A stretch of DNA of 64,000 nucleotides from Flavobacterium sedimenticola (GTDB lineage: Bacteria; Bacteroidota; Bacteroidia; Flavobacteriales; Flavobacteriaceae), in assembly GCF_030053345.1 (NCBI RefSeq), contig NZ_JASGBP010000001.1, positions 1-64,000 of the forward strand, given 5' to 3'. The translations under genes were made by a program, and so were the position numbers. Positions 47,674-57,293 of this stretch are shown here, one piece after another (the first letter of the stretch is position 1; every line of letters begins with the position of its first letter). The notes beneath the pieces are model-generated. The model did not search any database. It was not told the origin of the DNA and was given only the letters and a program-made list of their open reading frames with translations.

Positions 47674-48063
47674 ATGACCATTTTGACCAAAACAAAGCTG
47701 TTTTACTTGACTTTATCCCTGCTTTTTTTTACACAAAAAAGCCGGAGTCAGGAGGAAAAAGTAACCTTACATCAAGACCCGAAGTTTGAGCAGCTTTTAA
47801 ATGAAAAAAGAAAGATAAACAGCTCAATTACTATCAATGATCGCTACAAAATTCAGATTTTTAACGGAGATAGTGAAAATTCAAAAAAAACGTTGATTGA
47901 TTTTAAAAAGGAATATAAAACTCTTGATGCAACCATCGTCTTTAGTACACCCCAATACAAAGTTTGGGTCGGCAATTTTAAAACTCGAATTGAAGCTGAA
48001 AAAAACCTAGAGTTACTCAAAAAAAGATATCCCAATGCTTTTCTGATAAAGCCAAACAAATAA
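47674..48063 (+). CDS. SPOR-domain exported protein
   Basis: A 129-aa protein with a signal peptide (residues 1 to about 25, FYLTLSLLFFTQKSRS) and one SPOR domain (about 55-129). The SPOR features are YKIQIFNGDSE at the start, YKVWVGNFKTRIEAEKNLELLKKRYP and FLIKPNK at the end. SPOR domains bind denuded peptidoglycan glycans; such small proteins are common in Flavobacteria. It is transcribed away from act and converges on infB. Confidence 0.9.
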   Translation: MTILTKTKLFYLTLSLLFFTQKSRSQEEKVTLHQDPKFEQLLNEKRKINSSITINDRYKIQIFNGDSENSKKTLIDFKKEYKTLDATIVFSTPQYKVWVGNFKTRIEAEKNLELLKKRYPNAFLIKPNK

Positions 48064-48093
48064 AAAAAGGCCCCAAAATCGGGGCCTTTTTTT
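48062..48093. terminator. Bidirectional terminator between the SPOR gene and infB
   Basis: An 11-bp stem (AAAAAGGCCCC at 48064-48074 with 48081-48091) and a 6-nt loop, with A and T tracts on both sides. It serves the plus-strand SPOR gene and minus-strand infB, whose stop codon abuts it. Confidence 0.9.
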
Positions 48094-50806
48094 ATTTCAA
48101 TTTTTTCTTCACTTCCACTTCCTGGAAAGCTTCGATAACATCATATTCGTGAATGTCGTTGTAGTTCTTAATCTGCATTCCACAGTCATATCCTTTGGAC
48201 ACTTCCTTCACATCATCTTTAAAGCGTTTCAGTGTGGCCAATTCTCCGGTGTAAATAACTACCCCTTCGCGAATAAGACGAATTTTAGAGTTTCTGAAGA
48301 TCTTACCATCGGTGACCATACAACCGGCGATAGTACCGACTTTAGATATTTTAAAGGTCTCCCGAATCTCGGCAGTTCCGGTAATTTCTTCTTTCAATTC
48401 CGGTGACAACATACCTTCCATGGCGTCTTTCAAGTCGTCGATGGCATCGTAAATAATCGAGTAGTTTCGGATATCGATTTCCTCCTTATCGGCCAATTGC
48501 TTGGCATTTCCGGAAGGACGCACGTTAAATCCGATAATAATCGCATCGGAGGCCGAGGCTAGCAATACGTCAGATTCCGTAATCGCTCCAACGCCTTTAT
48601 GAATAATTCTGATTTGAATTTCTTCAGTAGATAGTTTGGAGAAGGAATCCGATAAGGCTTCTACCGAACCGTCTACATCTCCTTTTAAGATAATATTTAA
48701 CTCTTTGAACTGACCCAAAGCGATACGGCGACCAATTTCGGCCAATGTAATGTGCTTTTGGGTACGCACCGATTGTTCGCGTAATAATTGCGTACGTTTG
48801 GCGGCAATTTGTTTTGCTTCTCTTTCGTCTTCGAAAACATTGAATTTATCTCCGGCAGTTGGCGCTCCGTCCAAACCTAAAATAGAGATAGGTGTTGATG
48901 GTCCGGCCGTAGTCACGTTATGACCCCGTTCATCGTGCATTGCTTTGATTTTACCGTGATTTTTACCCGCCAATACATAATCTCCCACTTTCAAAGTACC
49001 GGCTTGTACTAAAACTGTAGACACATAACCTCTTCCTTTGTCTAAGAAAGCCTCTACTACGGTTCCGACAGCAGGTTTTTTCGGATTGGCTTTCAAGTCT
49101 AATAACTCCGCTTCCAACAATACTTTTTCCAGCAATTCTTTTACACCGGTTCCGGCTTTTGCAGAGATATCATGGGATTGGTACTTACCACCCCAATCTT
49201 CTACTAACAAATTCATACCGGCCAATTGTTCTTTAATTTTTTCCGGATTAGCCGCCGGTTTATCCACTTTGTTAATAGCAAAAATCATGGGAACTCCGGC
49301 CGCTTGCGCATGACTGATTGCTTCCTTGGTTTGCGGCATAATATCGTCGTCCGCTGCAATCACAATGATGGCAATATCGGTCACTTGAGCCCCACGAGCA
49401 CGCATAGCCGTAAAGGCTTCGTGACCCGGTGTATCTAAAAACGTAATCGATTGCCCATTATCCAACTCTACTCCGTAAGCACCGATGTGTTGGGTAATTC
49501 CTCCCGATTCCCCGGCAATAACATTCGTTTTACGGATGTAATCGAGTAATGATGTTTTACCGTGATCTACGTGACCCATAACGGTAACAATAGGCGCGCG
49601 GTGAACTAAATCTTCCGGTTTGTCTTCCACCACTTCAATCGCTTCTTCAATATCGGTAGTGATAAACTCTACTTCATAGCCAAACTCATCGGCTACAATA
49701 GACAAGGTTTCCGCATCCAAACGCTGGTTCATGGTAACCATGATTCCCAAGGCCATACACGTTCCGATAACTTTGGTAATCGGCACATCCATCATGGTTG
49801 CAATTTCTCCGACGGTCACAAATTCTGTTACTTTCAGAATTTTGCTTCCTTCTTCCAATGCCTGCATTTCTTCTTCAGAACGCTGACGGTGAGAATCACG
49901 TTTGTCCCGACGGTATTTGGCTGCTTTGGATTTGTTTCCTTTTCCTTGTAAACGCTCTAGCGTTTCTTTGATTTGGTTTTTAACTTCTTCTTCTGTTGGC
50001 TCTACTTTTTGTACTATCGCGGGACGGTTACCCTTTTGGAATCCGGGTTTTCCGCCAAACTTAGCGTCTTTATTTTGAGCACCGCCAACTGCCGGTCTTT
50101 GTTCTCCGGGCTTTGGCGCAATTCTTTTTCTTTTGTTTTTATTGCTGTTCGCATTTTGTCCTGCCGCCGCATTAGGAGTAGCGGTATTGGCTTTAGCATC
50201 TTTTTTGAAATCCTCTTTTTTCTTTTTAGGCTTTTCAAACTGTGATAAATCGATGACCTGACCTGTTAAAGTAGTTCCCGATAATTTTTGATACTGTGTG
50301 GTAAAAGTTTCATCGGCTGTCGTTTCTTCTTTTACAAGAACTTCTTTTGGTGCACTTACCTTCTCGGTTTTCTCCTCAACAACTTCTTTTTTCTTTTCTT
50401 TGGGTTCTTCAGTAGAACTTTCCGTTGGCTGTGCCACCGGCGCTTTAGGTTCCAAATCAATTTTACCGACTTGTTTCGGACCGGTTACCACCGCTTTAGC
50501 CTTGATAAGCTCCAACCGTTGACGTTCCTCTTCTTGCTTTCGCTTATCTTCAATTTCTTTTTCACGCTCTAAACGAAGCGCTTCTTTCTCTTTTCTGATT
50601 TCTTCACTTACGCCTTTAGAAGCTTCTTTGTTCCCTTTGTCTCCTGCAAATTGGCCACAAAGAATATTATACACTTCGTCGGAAATCTTTGTATTCGGAC
50701 TTGCTTCAATAGCAATCCCTCTATCTTTCAGATAATCTACAGCTCTTTCCAAAGAAATATTTAATTCCCTTAAAACTTTATTAATTCTAATGTTTCCTTC
50801 AGACAT
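48092..50806 (-). CDS. infB: Translation initiation factor IF-2
   Basis: A 904-aa GTPase that places initiator tRNA on the ribosome. The N-terminal IF2-N domain is followed by a long Lys/Glu- and Ala/Pro-rich linker, a second IF2-N segment and the G domain with [17 protein letters not shown] and NKVDKP. Domains II to IV end at VKKKLK. It is third in rimP-nusA-infB, an order found in many bacteria. Confidence 0.97.
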   Translation of the reverse strand: MSEGNIRINKVLRELNISLERAVDYLKDRGIAIEASPNTKISDEVYNILCGQFAGDKGNKEASKGVSEEIRKEKEALRLEREKEIEDKRKQEEERQRLELIKAKAVVTGPKQVGKIDLEPKAPVAQPTESSTEEPKEKKKEVVEEKTEKVSAPKEVLVKEETTADETFTTQYQKLSGTTLTGQVIDLSQFEKPKKKKEDFKKDAKANTATPNAAAGQNANSNKNKRKRIAPKPGEQRPAVGGAQNKDAKFGGKPGFQKGNRPAIVQKVEPTEEEVKNQIKETLERLQGKGNKSKAAKYRRDKRDSHRQRSEEEMQALEEGSKILKVTEFVTVGEIATMMDVPITKVIGTCMALGIMVTMNQRLDAETLSIVADEFGYEVEFITTDIEEAIEVVEDKPEDLVHRAPIVTVMGHVDHGKTSLLDYIRKTNVIAGESGGITQHIGAYGVELDNGQSITFLDTPGHEAFTAMRARGAQVTDIAIIVIAADDDIMPQTKEAISHAQAAGVPMIFAINKVDKPAANPEKIKEQLAGMNLLVEDWGGKYQSHDISAKAGTGVKELLEKVLLEAELLDLKANPKKPAVGTVVEAFLDKGRGYVSTVLVQAGTLKVGDYVLAGKNHGKIKAMHDERGHNVTTAGPSTPISILGLDGAPTAGDKFNVFEDEREAKQIAAKRTQLLREQSVRTQKHITLAEIGRRIALGQFKELNIILKGDVDGSVEALSDSFSKLSTEEIQIRIIHKGVGAITESDVLLASASDAIIIGFNVRPSGNAKQLADKEEIDIRNYSIIYDAIDDLKDAMEGMLSPELKEEITGTAEIRETFKISKVGTIAGCMVTDGKIFRNSKIRLIREGVVIYTGELATLKRFKDDVKEVSKGYDCGMQIKNYNDIHEYDVIEAFQEVEVKKKLK

Positions 50807-50848
50807 AAAATGTTTTTAATGTTATGGTTGATGTGTTGTGGCGAAAGA

Positions 50849-52090
50849 TTAGTCCTCGAACTCTTCTTTCAATATTTTTATTACTTCTAAAATAGTTTCT
50901 TCTTCCAAATCGGTTCTTCTCACCAAATCAGCCACATCTTGATTCAGGATACTGCGAGCGGTATCTAAACCGATTTTAGCAAACTCATCAATTACCCATC
51001 CGTCGATTTCATCGGAGAACTCTGTTAATTCAACATCATCTTCTTCGATAGCGCTGCCTTCGCGAATCACATCCAACTCATAACCGGTTAATAATCCGGC
51101 TAACTTAATATTGTGTCCGCCGCGACCGATAGCCTTAGATACTTCTTCCAATTTAAGGAATACTTCAGCTCTTTTTTTCTCTTCATCAATTTTAACCGAA
51201 GATACTTTGGCAGGGCTTAACGCTCTGGTAATATACAACTGAATGTTGTTGGTGTAATTGATTACGTCAATATTTTCGTTCCCTAACTCACGAACAATAC
51301 CGTGAATACGAGAACCTTTCATTCCCACACAAGCGCCAACCGGATCAATTCTGTCATCATACGAATCTACGGCTACTTTGGCTTTTTCGCCCGGAATACG
51401 TACTACTTTTTTAATCATAATCAAACCGTCAAAAACTTCCGGAATTTCTTGCTCGAACAATTTTTCCAGGAATTTATCCGCCGTTCTCGACATGATAATT
51501 TGAGGCTTATTGCCTTTCAACTCAACGCTTTCAATGATTCCGCGCACATTGTCTCCTTTACGGAAGAAGTCGGACGGAATTTGTTTTTCTTTCGGCAATA
51601 CAATTTCGTTTCCTTCATCATCCACCAAAATTACAACTCTTGGTCTAACATGATGCACTTCGGCAGTATAAATTTCACCTATCAAATCTTTAAATTGTTT
51701 ATAAAGATTGGTGTTGTCGTGTTCGTGAATTTTGGAAATCAAATTTTGACGCAATGCTAAAATGGCTCTTCTACCTAAATCGATTAATTTCACCTCCTCG
51801 GATACATCTTCTCCTACTTCAAAGTCGGGCTCAATTTTACGCGCTTCAGACAAGGCAATTTGTTGGTTTTCATCCTCCACCTCACCATCAGCGACCACCA
51901 CGCGATTTCTCCAAATCTCCATATCTCCTTTGTCGGGATTGATAATGATATCAAAGTTGTCATCAGAACCGTATTTTTTCTTCAATGCGTTTCTGAACAC
52001 ATCCTCCAAAATCGCCATAAGCGTTACTCGATCAATAAGTTTATCATCTTTAAACTCTGAAAATGATTCGATTAATGCAATATTTTCCAT
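50849..52090 (-). CDS. nusA: Transcription termination/antitermination factor NusA
   Basis: A 413-aa RNA-polymerase-binding protein with an N-terminal domain (ALIESFSEFKDDK, LMAILEDVFRNALKKKYG), an S1 domain, and KH domains (GACVGMKGSRI, AIGRGGHNIKLA). It stops soon after the KH part, with only a short acidic end, so the two acidic repeats of E. coli NusA are missing, as is usual outside Proteobacteria. It starts 11 nt after rimP. Confidence 0.96.
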   Translation of the reverse strand: MENIALIESFSEFKDDKLIDRVTLMAILEDVFRNALKKKYGSDDNFDIIINPDKGDMEIWRNRVVVADGEVEDENQQIALSEARKIEPDFEVGEDVSEEVKLIDLGRRAILALRQNLISKIHEHDNTNLYKQFKDLIGEIYTAEVHHVRPRVVILVDDEGNEIVLPKEKQIPSDFFRKGDNVRGIIESVELKGNKPQIIMSRTADKFLEKLFEQEIPEVFDGLIMIKKVVRIPGEKAKVAVDSYDDRIDPVGACVGMKGSRIHGIVRELGNENIDVINYTNNIQLYITRALSPAKVSSVKIDEEKKRAEVFLKLEEVSKAIGRGGHNIKLAGLLTGYELDVIREGSAIEEDDVELTEFSDEIDGWVIDEFAKIGLDTARSILNQDVADLVRRTDLEEETILEVIKILKEEFED

Positions 52091-52101
52091 GTCTGTTTTT
52101 A

Positions 52102-52566
52102 TTAAAATATTATTATAACAATTGCTTCTTTTATGTCTGCATAAGGAATATCCCGTTGGTGCTCAACCGTTTCTTTTCCTTTGCCTATTTTTTTGGGCTC
52201 TCTCGCCTTCCACGAAAGCGTGATGTAATCATCCGAAGCTTCAATAAGCGTAGCCTCGATAGTTTCGGAGGCTGTTTTTACTTTGAGTGTTCGGCCTATA
52301 TTTTTTTTAAACTGTCTGACCAATTTTAAGGGCGTTGACACTCCGGCTGAAGCCACTTCAAGTGAAAAATCCTGCTCTTCTCTGTCTAAATTGTGCTCGA
52401 TGGCCCGACTGATATCAATACAATCTTGTAAAGATACGCCATTATCGCCATCCAAGGTAACCATTATTTTGTAACTGTCTGTAATGGTTAAGTCTACAAG
52501 AAACAGCGAAGGCTTTTCCTGCAATCCTTTTTCTAACAAATCAGCAACTTTTTCTTTGAATGTCAT
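52102..52566 (-). CDS. rimP: Ribosome maturation factor RimP
   Basis: A 154-aa factor for 30S maturation. The RimP features are [29 protein letters not shown] in the N-terminal domain and the [11 protein letters not shown] start of the Sm-like C-terminal domain. ATG at 52566 is chosen; a longer frame to 52602 would encode part of a hairpin in the leader. It opens the rimP-nusA-infB operon. Confidence 0.93.
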   Translation of the reverse strand: MTFKEKVADLLEKGLQEKPSLFLVDLTITDSYKIMVTLDGDNGVSLQDCIDISRAIEHNLDREEQDFSLEVASAGVSTPLKLVRQFKKNIGRTLKVKTASETIEATLIEASDDYITLSWKAREPKKIGKGKETVEHQRDIPYADIKEAIVIIIF

Positions 52567-52574
52567 ACTTGTAT

Positions 52575-52600
52575 AAAAAGAGGGAAGCGATGCTTCCCTC
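52575..52600 (-). promoter_or_regulatory. Terminator-like hairpin in the rimP leader (candidate attenuator)
   Basis: On the minus strand GAGGGAAGC pairs perfectly with GCTTCCCTC (52600-52592 and 52588-52580), with a 3-nt loop, then UUUUU (52579-52575). It lies after the predicted transcription start and ends 8 nt before the rimP ATG. The neighbouring upstream gene is divergent, so it does not end another transcript. Confidence 0.6.
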
Positions 52601-52631
52601 ATTATTTAATTTTGAATGGTAAATAACGCTG

Positions 52632-52660
52632 CAAATATAGTTATTTTTTTAAAAATCAAA
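52632..52660 (-). promoter_or_regulatory. Promoter of rimP-nusA-infB
   Basis: Minus-strand TTTG (52660-52657), 17-nt spacer, TATATTTG (52639-52632), an exact match. It places transcription start near 52628 and gives a leader of about 60 nt. Confidence 0.78.
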
Positions 52661-52664
52661 AACC

Positions 52665-52695
52665 TTTGCCAAATCAAAAAAAAATAATACCTTTA
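52665..52695 (+). promoter_or_regulatory. Candidate promoter of the universal stress protein gene
   Basis: TTTG (52665-52668), 19-nt spacer, TACCTTTA (52688-52695), seven of eight bases of TAnnTTTG, about 44 nt before the ATG. It lies back to back with the rimP promoter. Confidence 0.5.
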
Positions 52696-52738
52696 TATTG
52701 TTAATAATTTACAACCCAATACATACCTTTTTACCATT

Positions 52739-53563
52739 ATGAAAAAAATATTAGTCCCAACAGACTTCTCGGAACACGCCGGTTACGCCCTTAAGGTGGC
52801 TGCTCAAATTGCAAAAAAAAACAACGGTGAAATTTTTCTTCTCCACATGTTGGAATTACCACATCAAGCCAGTGATGCTGTAGGTTCCGGACATGATTTG
52901 CCGGAGATTATGTTGTTTAAAAATGCCGCCATCAACAAGTTGGAAGAGTTGATGGACGACCCGAGTTTGGACGGCATAAAAGTTTCGGAAATCATACAAT
53001 TCGAATTGGCTTTTGACGGTATCATGAATATCAGCAAGAAAAATGATGTTGATTTAATTGTTATGGGTTCTCATGGTGCCAGCGGCTTCAAAGAAATGTT
53101 TATTGGTTCTAATGCTGAGAAAGTTGTTCGCAACTCTGATATTCCGGTATTGATTATCAAGAAAGAAGCCGGAGATTTTGAAGTCAATAAGTTTGTTTTT
53201 GCTTCTGACTTTTCAGATGAAATTCGAAAACCATTTGCCAAAGTAGTGGAATTCGCCAATAAGTTCAATGCCGAATTACATCTGGTTATGATTAACACCC
53301 CCAGCAGTTTTAAACCAACGCATATTGCCAAAGATATCATGGACAGTTTCATTTCCAACTTTAGCATCAATAAATTTTCCACAAACATTTACAATGATGT
53401 GAATGTTGAAAACGGGGTCTTAAACTTTGCGAATCATATCGATGCCGATTTGATTGGCATGAGTACGCATGGCCGAAAAGGATTGGCTCACTTCTTTAAC
53501 GGAAGCATTAGTGAAGACCTGGTAAATCACGCCGTAAGACCGGTGGTGACTTTTAAAATATAA
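52739..53563 (+). CDS. Tandem-domain universal stress protein
   Basis: A 274-aa cytosolic protein with two UspA domains (about residues 1-145 and 150-274). The first has the nucleotide-binding pattern GSHGASG followed by GSNAEKV; the second has STHGRKG then GSISEDL. Both fit the G-x2-G-x9-G(S/T) ATP-binding type. Such proteins respond to starvation or redox stress; the exact role is unknown. It stands alone between a divergent rimP operon and a terminator shared with tRNA-Gln. Confidence 0.92.
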   Translation: MKKILVPTDFSEHAGYALKVAAQIAKKNNGEIFLLHMLELPHQASDAVGSGHDLPEIMLFKNAAINKLEELMDDPSLDGIKVSEIIQFELAFDGIMNISKKNDVDLIVMGSHGASGFKEMFIGSNAEKVVRNSDIPVLIIKKEAGDFEVNKFVFASDFSDEIRKPFAKVVEFANKFNAELHLVMINTPSSFKPTHIAKDIMDSFISNFSINKFSTNIYNDVNVENGVLNFANHIDADLIGMSTHGRKGLAHFFNGSISEDLVNHAVRPVVTFKI

Positions 53564-53580
53564 CCAACTGTTACAGAAAC

Positions 53581-53610
53581 AAAAAAGCCTCTCAAATGAG
53601 AGGCTTTTTT
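53581..53610. terminator. Bidirectional terminator between the stress protein gene and tRNA-Gln
   Basis: A 13-bp stem (53581-53593 with 53598-53610, GC-rich core GCCTCTC/GAGAGGC), a 4-nt loop and A/T tracts on both sides. Confidence 0.88.
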
Positions 53611-53611
53611 G

Positions 53612-53682
53612 TTGGCCCACTAGGACTCGAACCTAGAAAGACGGCACCAAAAACCGTAGTGTTACCATTACACCATAGGCCA
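53612..53682 (-). tRNA. tRNA-Gln (anticodon UUG)
   Basis: A 71-nt cloverleaf on the minus strand. The acceptor TGGCCTA pairs with TGGGCCA (one G-U), the D stem is GTGT/ACAC, the anticodon stem ACGGT/GCCGT holds the loop TTTTGGT (anticodon TTG), and the T arm has the GGTTCGAGTCC core. CCA is not encoded. It has a good promoter upstream and a terminator right after it. Confidence 0.95.
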
Positions 53683-53746
53683 TTTAAATCATTAAACACA
53701 ATCACATACTAAGTTCGAAGAACCTGCGTTTTGCTTAATGCGAGTG

Positions 53747-53777
53747 CAAATTTAGAACAATTTTTATTTTACACAAA
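53747..53777 (-). promoter_or_regulatory. Promoter of tRNA-Gln
   Basis: Minus-strand TTTG (53777-53774), 19-nt spacer, TAAATTTG (53754-53747), exact match, about 65 nt before the tRNA 5' end. Confidence 0.7.
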
Positions 53778-53948
53778 CAATTCTTAGAAAAAAATAAATC
53801 ATTGTCACGAAGGATGTCTATTCATAATCCTAATAAACTTGTACTTAATTTGTTATTGGGATGAGAATTTTTTGTTAATGCCCTTTTAATTGCGTCAAAA
53901 AAAATAGTTTCTTTGTATCCGATAACAAACCCTTCTCATTTCTTACAT

Positions 53949-56900
53949 ATGATGAATTTTAACTTCAACAAATGGAATACCGTTTTAGGATGGACAACAT
54001 TTGCTATTGCGCTAATCACCTATACCTTAACAGTTGAACCCACCATGAGTTTTTGGGATTGCGGCGAATACATCTCAACTGCAGCCAAGCTTGAAGTAGG
54101 TCATCCGCCGGGGGCACCGTTATATCAATTATTGGGCGCTTTCTTTGCGATGTTCGCCTTTGGCAAAGAAAATATAGCGTTGATGGTAAACATGATGTCT
54201 GTATTCTCAAGTGCCTTCACCATATTGTTTATGTTTTGGTCTTCGACCATTTTATTACGAAAAATTGTTTCAACATATACCGAACTGGATAAAAATAAAG
54301 CTATTGTCATTTTAGGGAGTTCTTTTGTAGGGTCACTGGCCTTCACTTTTTCGGATAGTTTTTGGGCGAGTGCCGTGGAAGCTGAAGTGTATGCCATGGC
54401 ATCGTTATTTATTGCGCTGTTATTTTGGTTGGCTTTGCGATGGGAAGAAGACATGCACAAACCCAAAGGAAATCGTTGGTTGTTGCTTATTTCACTGTTA
54501 ATCGGGCTTTCGTTTGGGGTTCATTTCATGGCCTTGCTGACCATTCCTTCTATAGGCTTCTTGTACTTCTTTAAAAACTTCCAAAAGGTAACTGTCAAAA
54601 ACTTTATCATCGCCAACATTATCATTGTGGCCATATTATTGTTTATTTTCAAACTGTTATTACCCTATACTTTGGCATTCTTCGGAAAAATGGAAATCTT
54701 TATGGTAAACAGCATCGGATTGCCATTTAATTCCGGAACTATCATTGCCGCGTTACTCATTGTTGCTTTTTTCTATTTTGGTTTGAAGTACACTCGAGAG
54801 AAAGGTCATCCTTTTTACAACACAGCATTATTATGCATCCTGTTTGTACTGATTGGTTTTTCTACCTGGATGATGTTGCCCATCCGCGCTAATGCCAATG
54901 TAGTCATTAATGAAAACAAACCCTCCGACGCGGCCGAGGTTTTAGCCTACTATAACCGTGAACAGTATGGCGTGAATCCATTATTTTACGGTCCGCAATA
55001 CACCGATACGTTTGCCGGTTTAGATGAAGAACAACCTTATCTTGACAAAGCTCCTAACTATGAAAGAGATTATAAAACTGGCAAATATGTCATTGTAAAC
55101 AATTACAAAAACGCCGAGCAAAATACTGCCGATGATCATAAAGCCTTTTTACCTCGATTATGGAGTACCGATCATATTGAAAATTATATTGAGTTTACCG
55201 GGGTGCCGAAATTCAGGCTTAACCCAAATTATGATTATGCGGCAGAGCTTCCGCAATATGTTGACGTAGATACCTTAAGTGAGGAACAGTTAGCACAAGC
55301 TGCTGAGCAACTCCGGGAGTTGATGCAAAAAAACGTAGCCGATTTTAAAACAGCATACGCCCAAAAACAAGTCGATAAAGAAGATTACATTGATTTTCTG
55401 AAAAAATACAGTGATTACATTATTGTAGAAAAACCATCCGCTTGGGACAACTTGAGCTTTATGGTGGAATACCAGTTTGGCTACATGTATGGCCGTTATT
55501 TATTGTGGAATTTTGTCGGAAGACAAAACGACATTCAGGGAAAATACGACAATCTCGACGGGAACTGGATCAGCGGCATCAAATTTATCGATGAAATTCA
55601 CTTAGGCAAAGGCTCTCAAACCAACTTACCCGATGATGTCAAAAACAATAAAGGAAGAAATGTATATTATTTCATTCCGTTTATCATTGGATTAATCGGA
55701 TTGATGTACCATGCCCAAAGAGACTTAAAAAGTTTCTATGTCTTATTGGCGCTGTTCCTGTTTACCAGCATAGCACTCAAAATATTCTTGAATGAAAGAC
55801 CTTTTGAACCTCGTGAAAGAGATTATGCCTTGGTGGGTTCCTTTTATGTATTTGCCATTTGGATCGGATTTGGAGTGTATGCCATCTACGAAATTGTATG
55901 CGATTATATTAAATCCAAAATAACCGGCCCTGTCGTTGTTGGGCTATGTTTATTGGGCGTTCCGGTTTTAATGGCGTCTCAAAATTGGGACGATCACGAC
56001 CGCTCCAATCGTTACACGGCTCCGGCTATGGCCATAAATTACCTAAACTCGTGCGACAAAAACGCCATTATTTTTACCATTGGTGATAACGATACCTTCC
56101 CGTTATGGTATGCTCAGGAAATAGAAGGCATCCGACCGGATGTTAAAATCATCAACACCCAGTTATTTATGACCGATTGGAATATCGATCAGGCAAAATT
56201 CAAAACCTACGAAGCTGAAGGATTGCCGATTTCGTTTGAACACCATGAGTACGTGGGTGACAAATTGGACTATGTGGCTCATATTCCGAAAACAGATGCC
56301 CGCTGGGAAATAAAATCGTTCATCGATTTCATCAAAAATCCTAAATCCATTTTTGACTTGCCTAACGGACAAACCATTCATTTTTATCCTACCAATAAAA
56401 TCAGAATTCCGGTAGACAAAAATGCCATTATCAAAAACAAAGTAGTAGCCCCTAAATACTACGATTCTATCGTTCCTTATATTGATTTGGATATCAAAGG
56501 AAGTGCTATGTACAAAAATCGCCTGATGATGTTGGATGTGATAGCCAACAACAATTGGGAAAGACCTATCTATTTTACCGGTGGAAGTTTTGGCGATGAC
56601 GATTATTTATGGATGAAAGATTACCTTCAATTGGACGGTCTCGTATATAAGTTAGTGCCGATTAAAACGCCTGTTGATAAAGAAAACCCATACGATATGG
56701 GGCAAATTGACAGCGAAAAGATGTACCGTCAGGTCATGAATTGGACTTGGGGTAATGGTGAGCTCACCACTATTTATCATGACCCGGAAACTCGTAAAAA
56801 CAGTATTTCGTATCGCACCAATATGGCGCGTTTGATGGAGTTACTCATCAATGAAAACAAAACAGACAAAGCCAAAAAAATCATCGAATTGGGCATCACG

Positions 56901-57224
56901 AAAATGCCAATGGATTATTACGGCTATTACACCATGCTCGAACCTTTTGCCGGTGGTTATTATGCCGTGGGCGAGAAAGCAAAAGCGCGAGAATTGTTGG
57001 AAAAATTAATGACCAAATACAAGCAAAATCTAACGTATTACGCCGGAATCCAACCGTCTATTCAAAACGGAATTGCTACCGACATTATCACCGATATCGA
57101 GCGGTACAGAAGTCTGTTAATTGTGATGAAAGACCGTGGCGACTTAGAATTTTACAACAAAAACAAGCCTGTTTTCAACTCGTATGTAAAACGATTTGCA
57201 CGATTTGGAAGGGATTTGGAATAA
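53949..57224 (+). CDS. DUF2723 membrane protein (GT117 / TMEM260 family)
   Basis: A 1091-aa protein. Residues about 1-330 hold roughly nine transmembrane helices of the DUF2723 type, with TVEPTMSFWDCGEYI and HPPGAPLYQLLGAFF, followed by more helices near 560-690 and a large soluble C-terminal domain with a TPR-like end (AKKIIELGITKMP, AKARELLEKLM). The family is related to GT-C glycosyltransferases; human TMEM260 is a protein O-mannosyltransferase. So a role in protein or surface glycosylation is plausible but not shown. Start at ATG 53949; ATG 53952 is as good. Confidence 0.88.
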   Translation: MMNFNFNKWNTVLGWTTFAIALITYTLTVEPTMSFWDCGEYISTAAKLEVGHPPGAPLYQLLGAFFAMFAFGKENIALMVNMMSVFSSAFTILFMFWSSTILLRKIVSTYTELDKNKAIVILGSSFVGSLAFTFSDSFWASAVEAEVYAMASLFIALLFWLALRWEEDMHKPKGNRWLLLISLLIGLSFGVHFMALLTIPSIGFLYFFKNFQKVTVKNFIIANIIIVAILLFIFKLLLPYTLAFFGKMEIFMVNSIGLPFNSGTIIAALLIVAFFYFGLKYTREKGHPFYNTALLCILFVLIGFSTWMMLPIRANANVVINENKPSDAAEVLAYYNREQYGVNPLFYGPQYTDTFAGLDEEQPYLDKAPNYERDYKTGKYVIVNNYKNAEQNTADDHKAFLPRLWSTDHIENYIEFTGVPKFRLNPNYDYAAELPQYVDVDTLSEEQLAQAAEQLRELMQKNVADFKTAYAQKQVDKEDYIDFLKKYSDYIIVEKPSAWDNLSFMVEYQFGYMYGRYLLWNFVGRQNDIQGKYDNLDGNWISGIKFIDEIHLGKGSQTNLPDDVKNNKGRNVYYFIPFIIGLIGLMYHAQRDLKSFYVLLALFLFTSIALKIFLNERPFEPRERDYALVGSFYVFAIWIGFGVYAIYEIVCDYIKSKITGPVVVGLCLLGVPVLMASQNWDDHDRSNRYTAPAMAINYLNSCDKNAIIFTIGDNDTFPLWYAQEIEGIRPDVKIINTQLFMTDWNIDQAKFKTYEAEGLPISFEHHEYVGDKLDYVAHIPKTDARWEIKSFIDFIKNPKSIFDLPNGQTIHFYPTNKIRIPVDKNAIIKNKVVAPKYYDSIVPYIDLDIKGSAMYKNRLMMLDVIANNNWERPIYFTGGSFGDDDYLWMKDYLQLDGLVYKLVPIKTPVDKENPYDMGQIDSEKMYRQVMNWTWGNGELTTIYHDPETRKNSISYRTNMARLMELLINENKTDKAKKIIELGITKMPMDYYGYYTMLEPFAGGYYAVGEKAKARELLEKLMTKYKQNLTYYAGIQPSIQNGIATDIITDIERYRSLLIVMKDRGDLEFYNKNKPVFNSYVKRFARFGRDLE

Positions 57225-57242
57225 TCCTCTTATAAACCTTAA

Positions 57243-57282
57243 GATGTGCCAATTGGAAACCGCTAATTGGCACATTTTTTTT
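57243..57282 (+). terminator. Terminator after the DUF2723 gene
   Basis: A 10-bp stem (TGTGCCAATT at 57245-57254 with 57265-57274), a 10-nt loop and eight T. It ends only 11 nt before the next start codon. Confidence 0.85.
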
Positions 57283-57293
57283 ATATTTAACCT

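Noticed and set aside
53913-53948. 12-codon extension of the DUF2723 gene from a TTG
   Set aside because: ATG 53949 lies at the conserved start; the upstream codons are in the probable promoter region.
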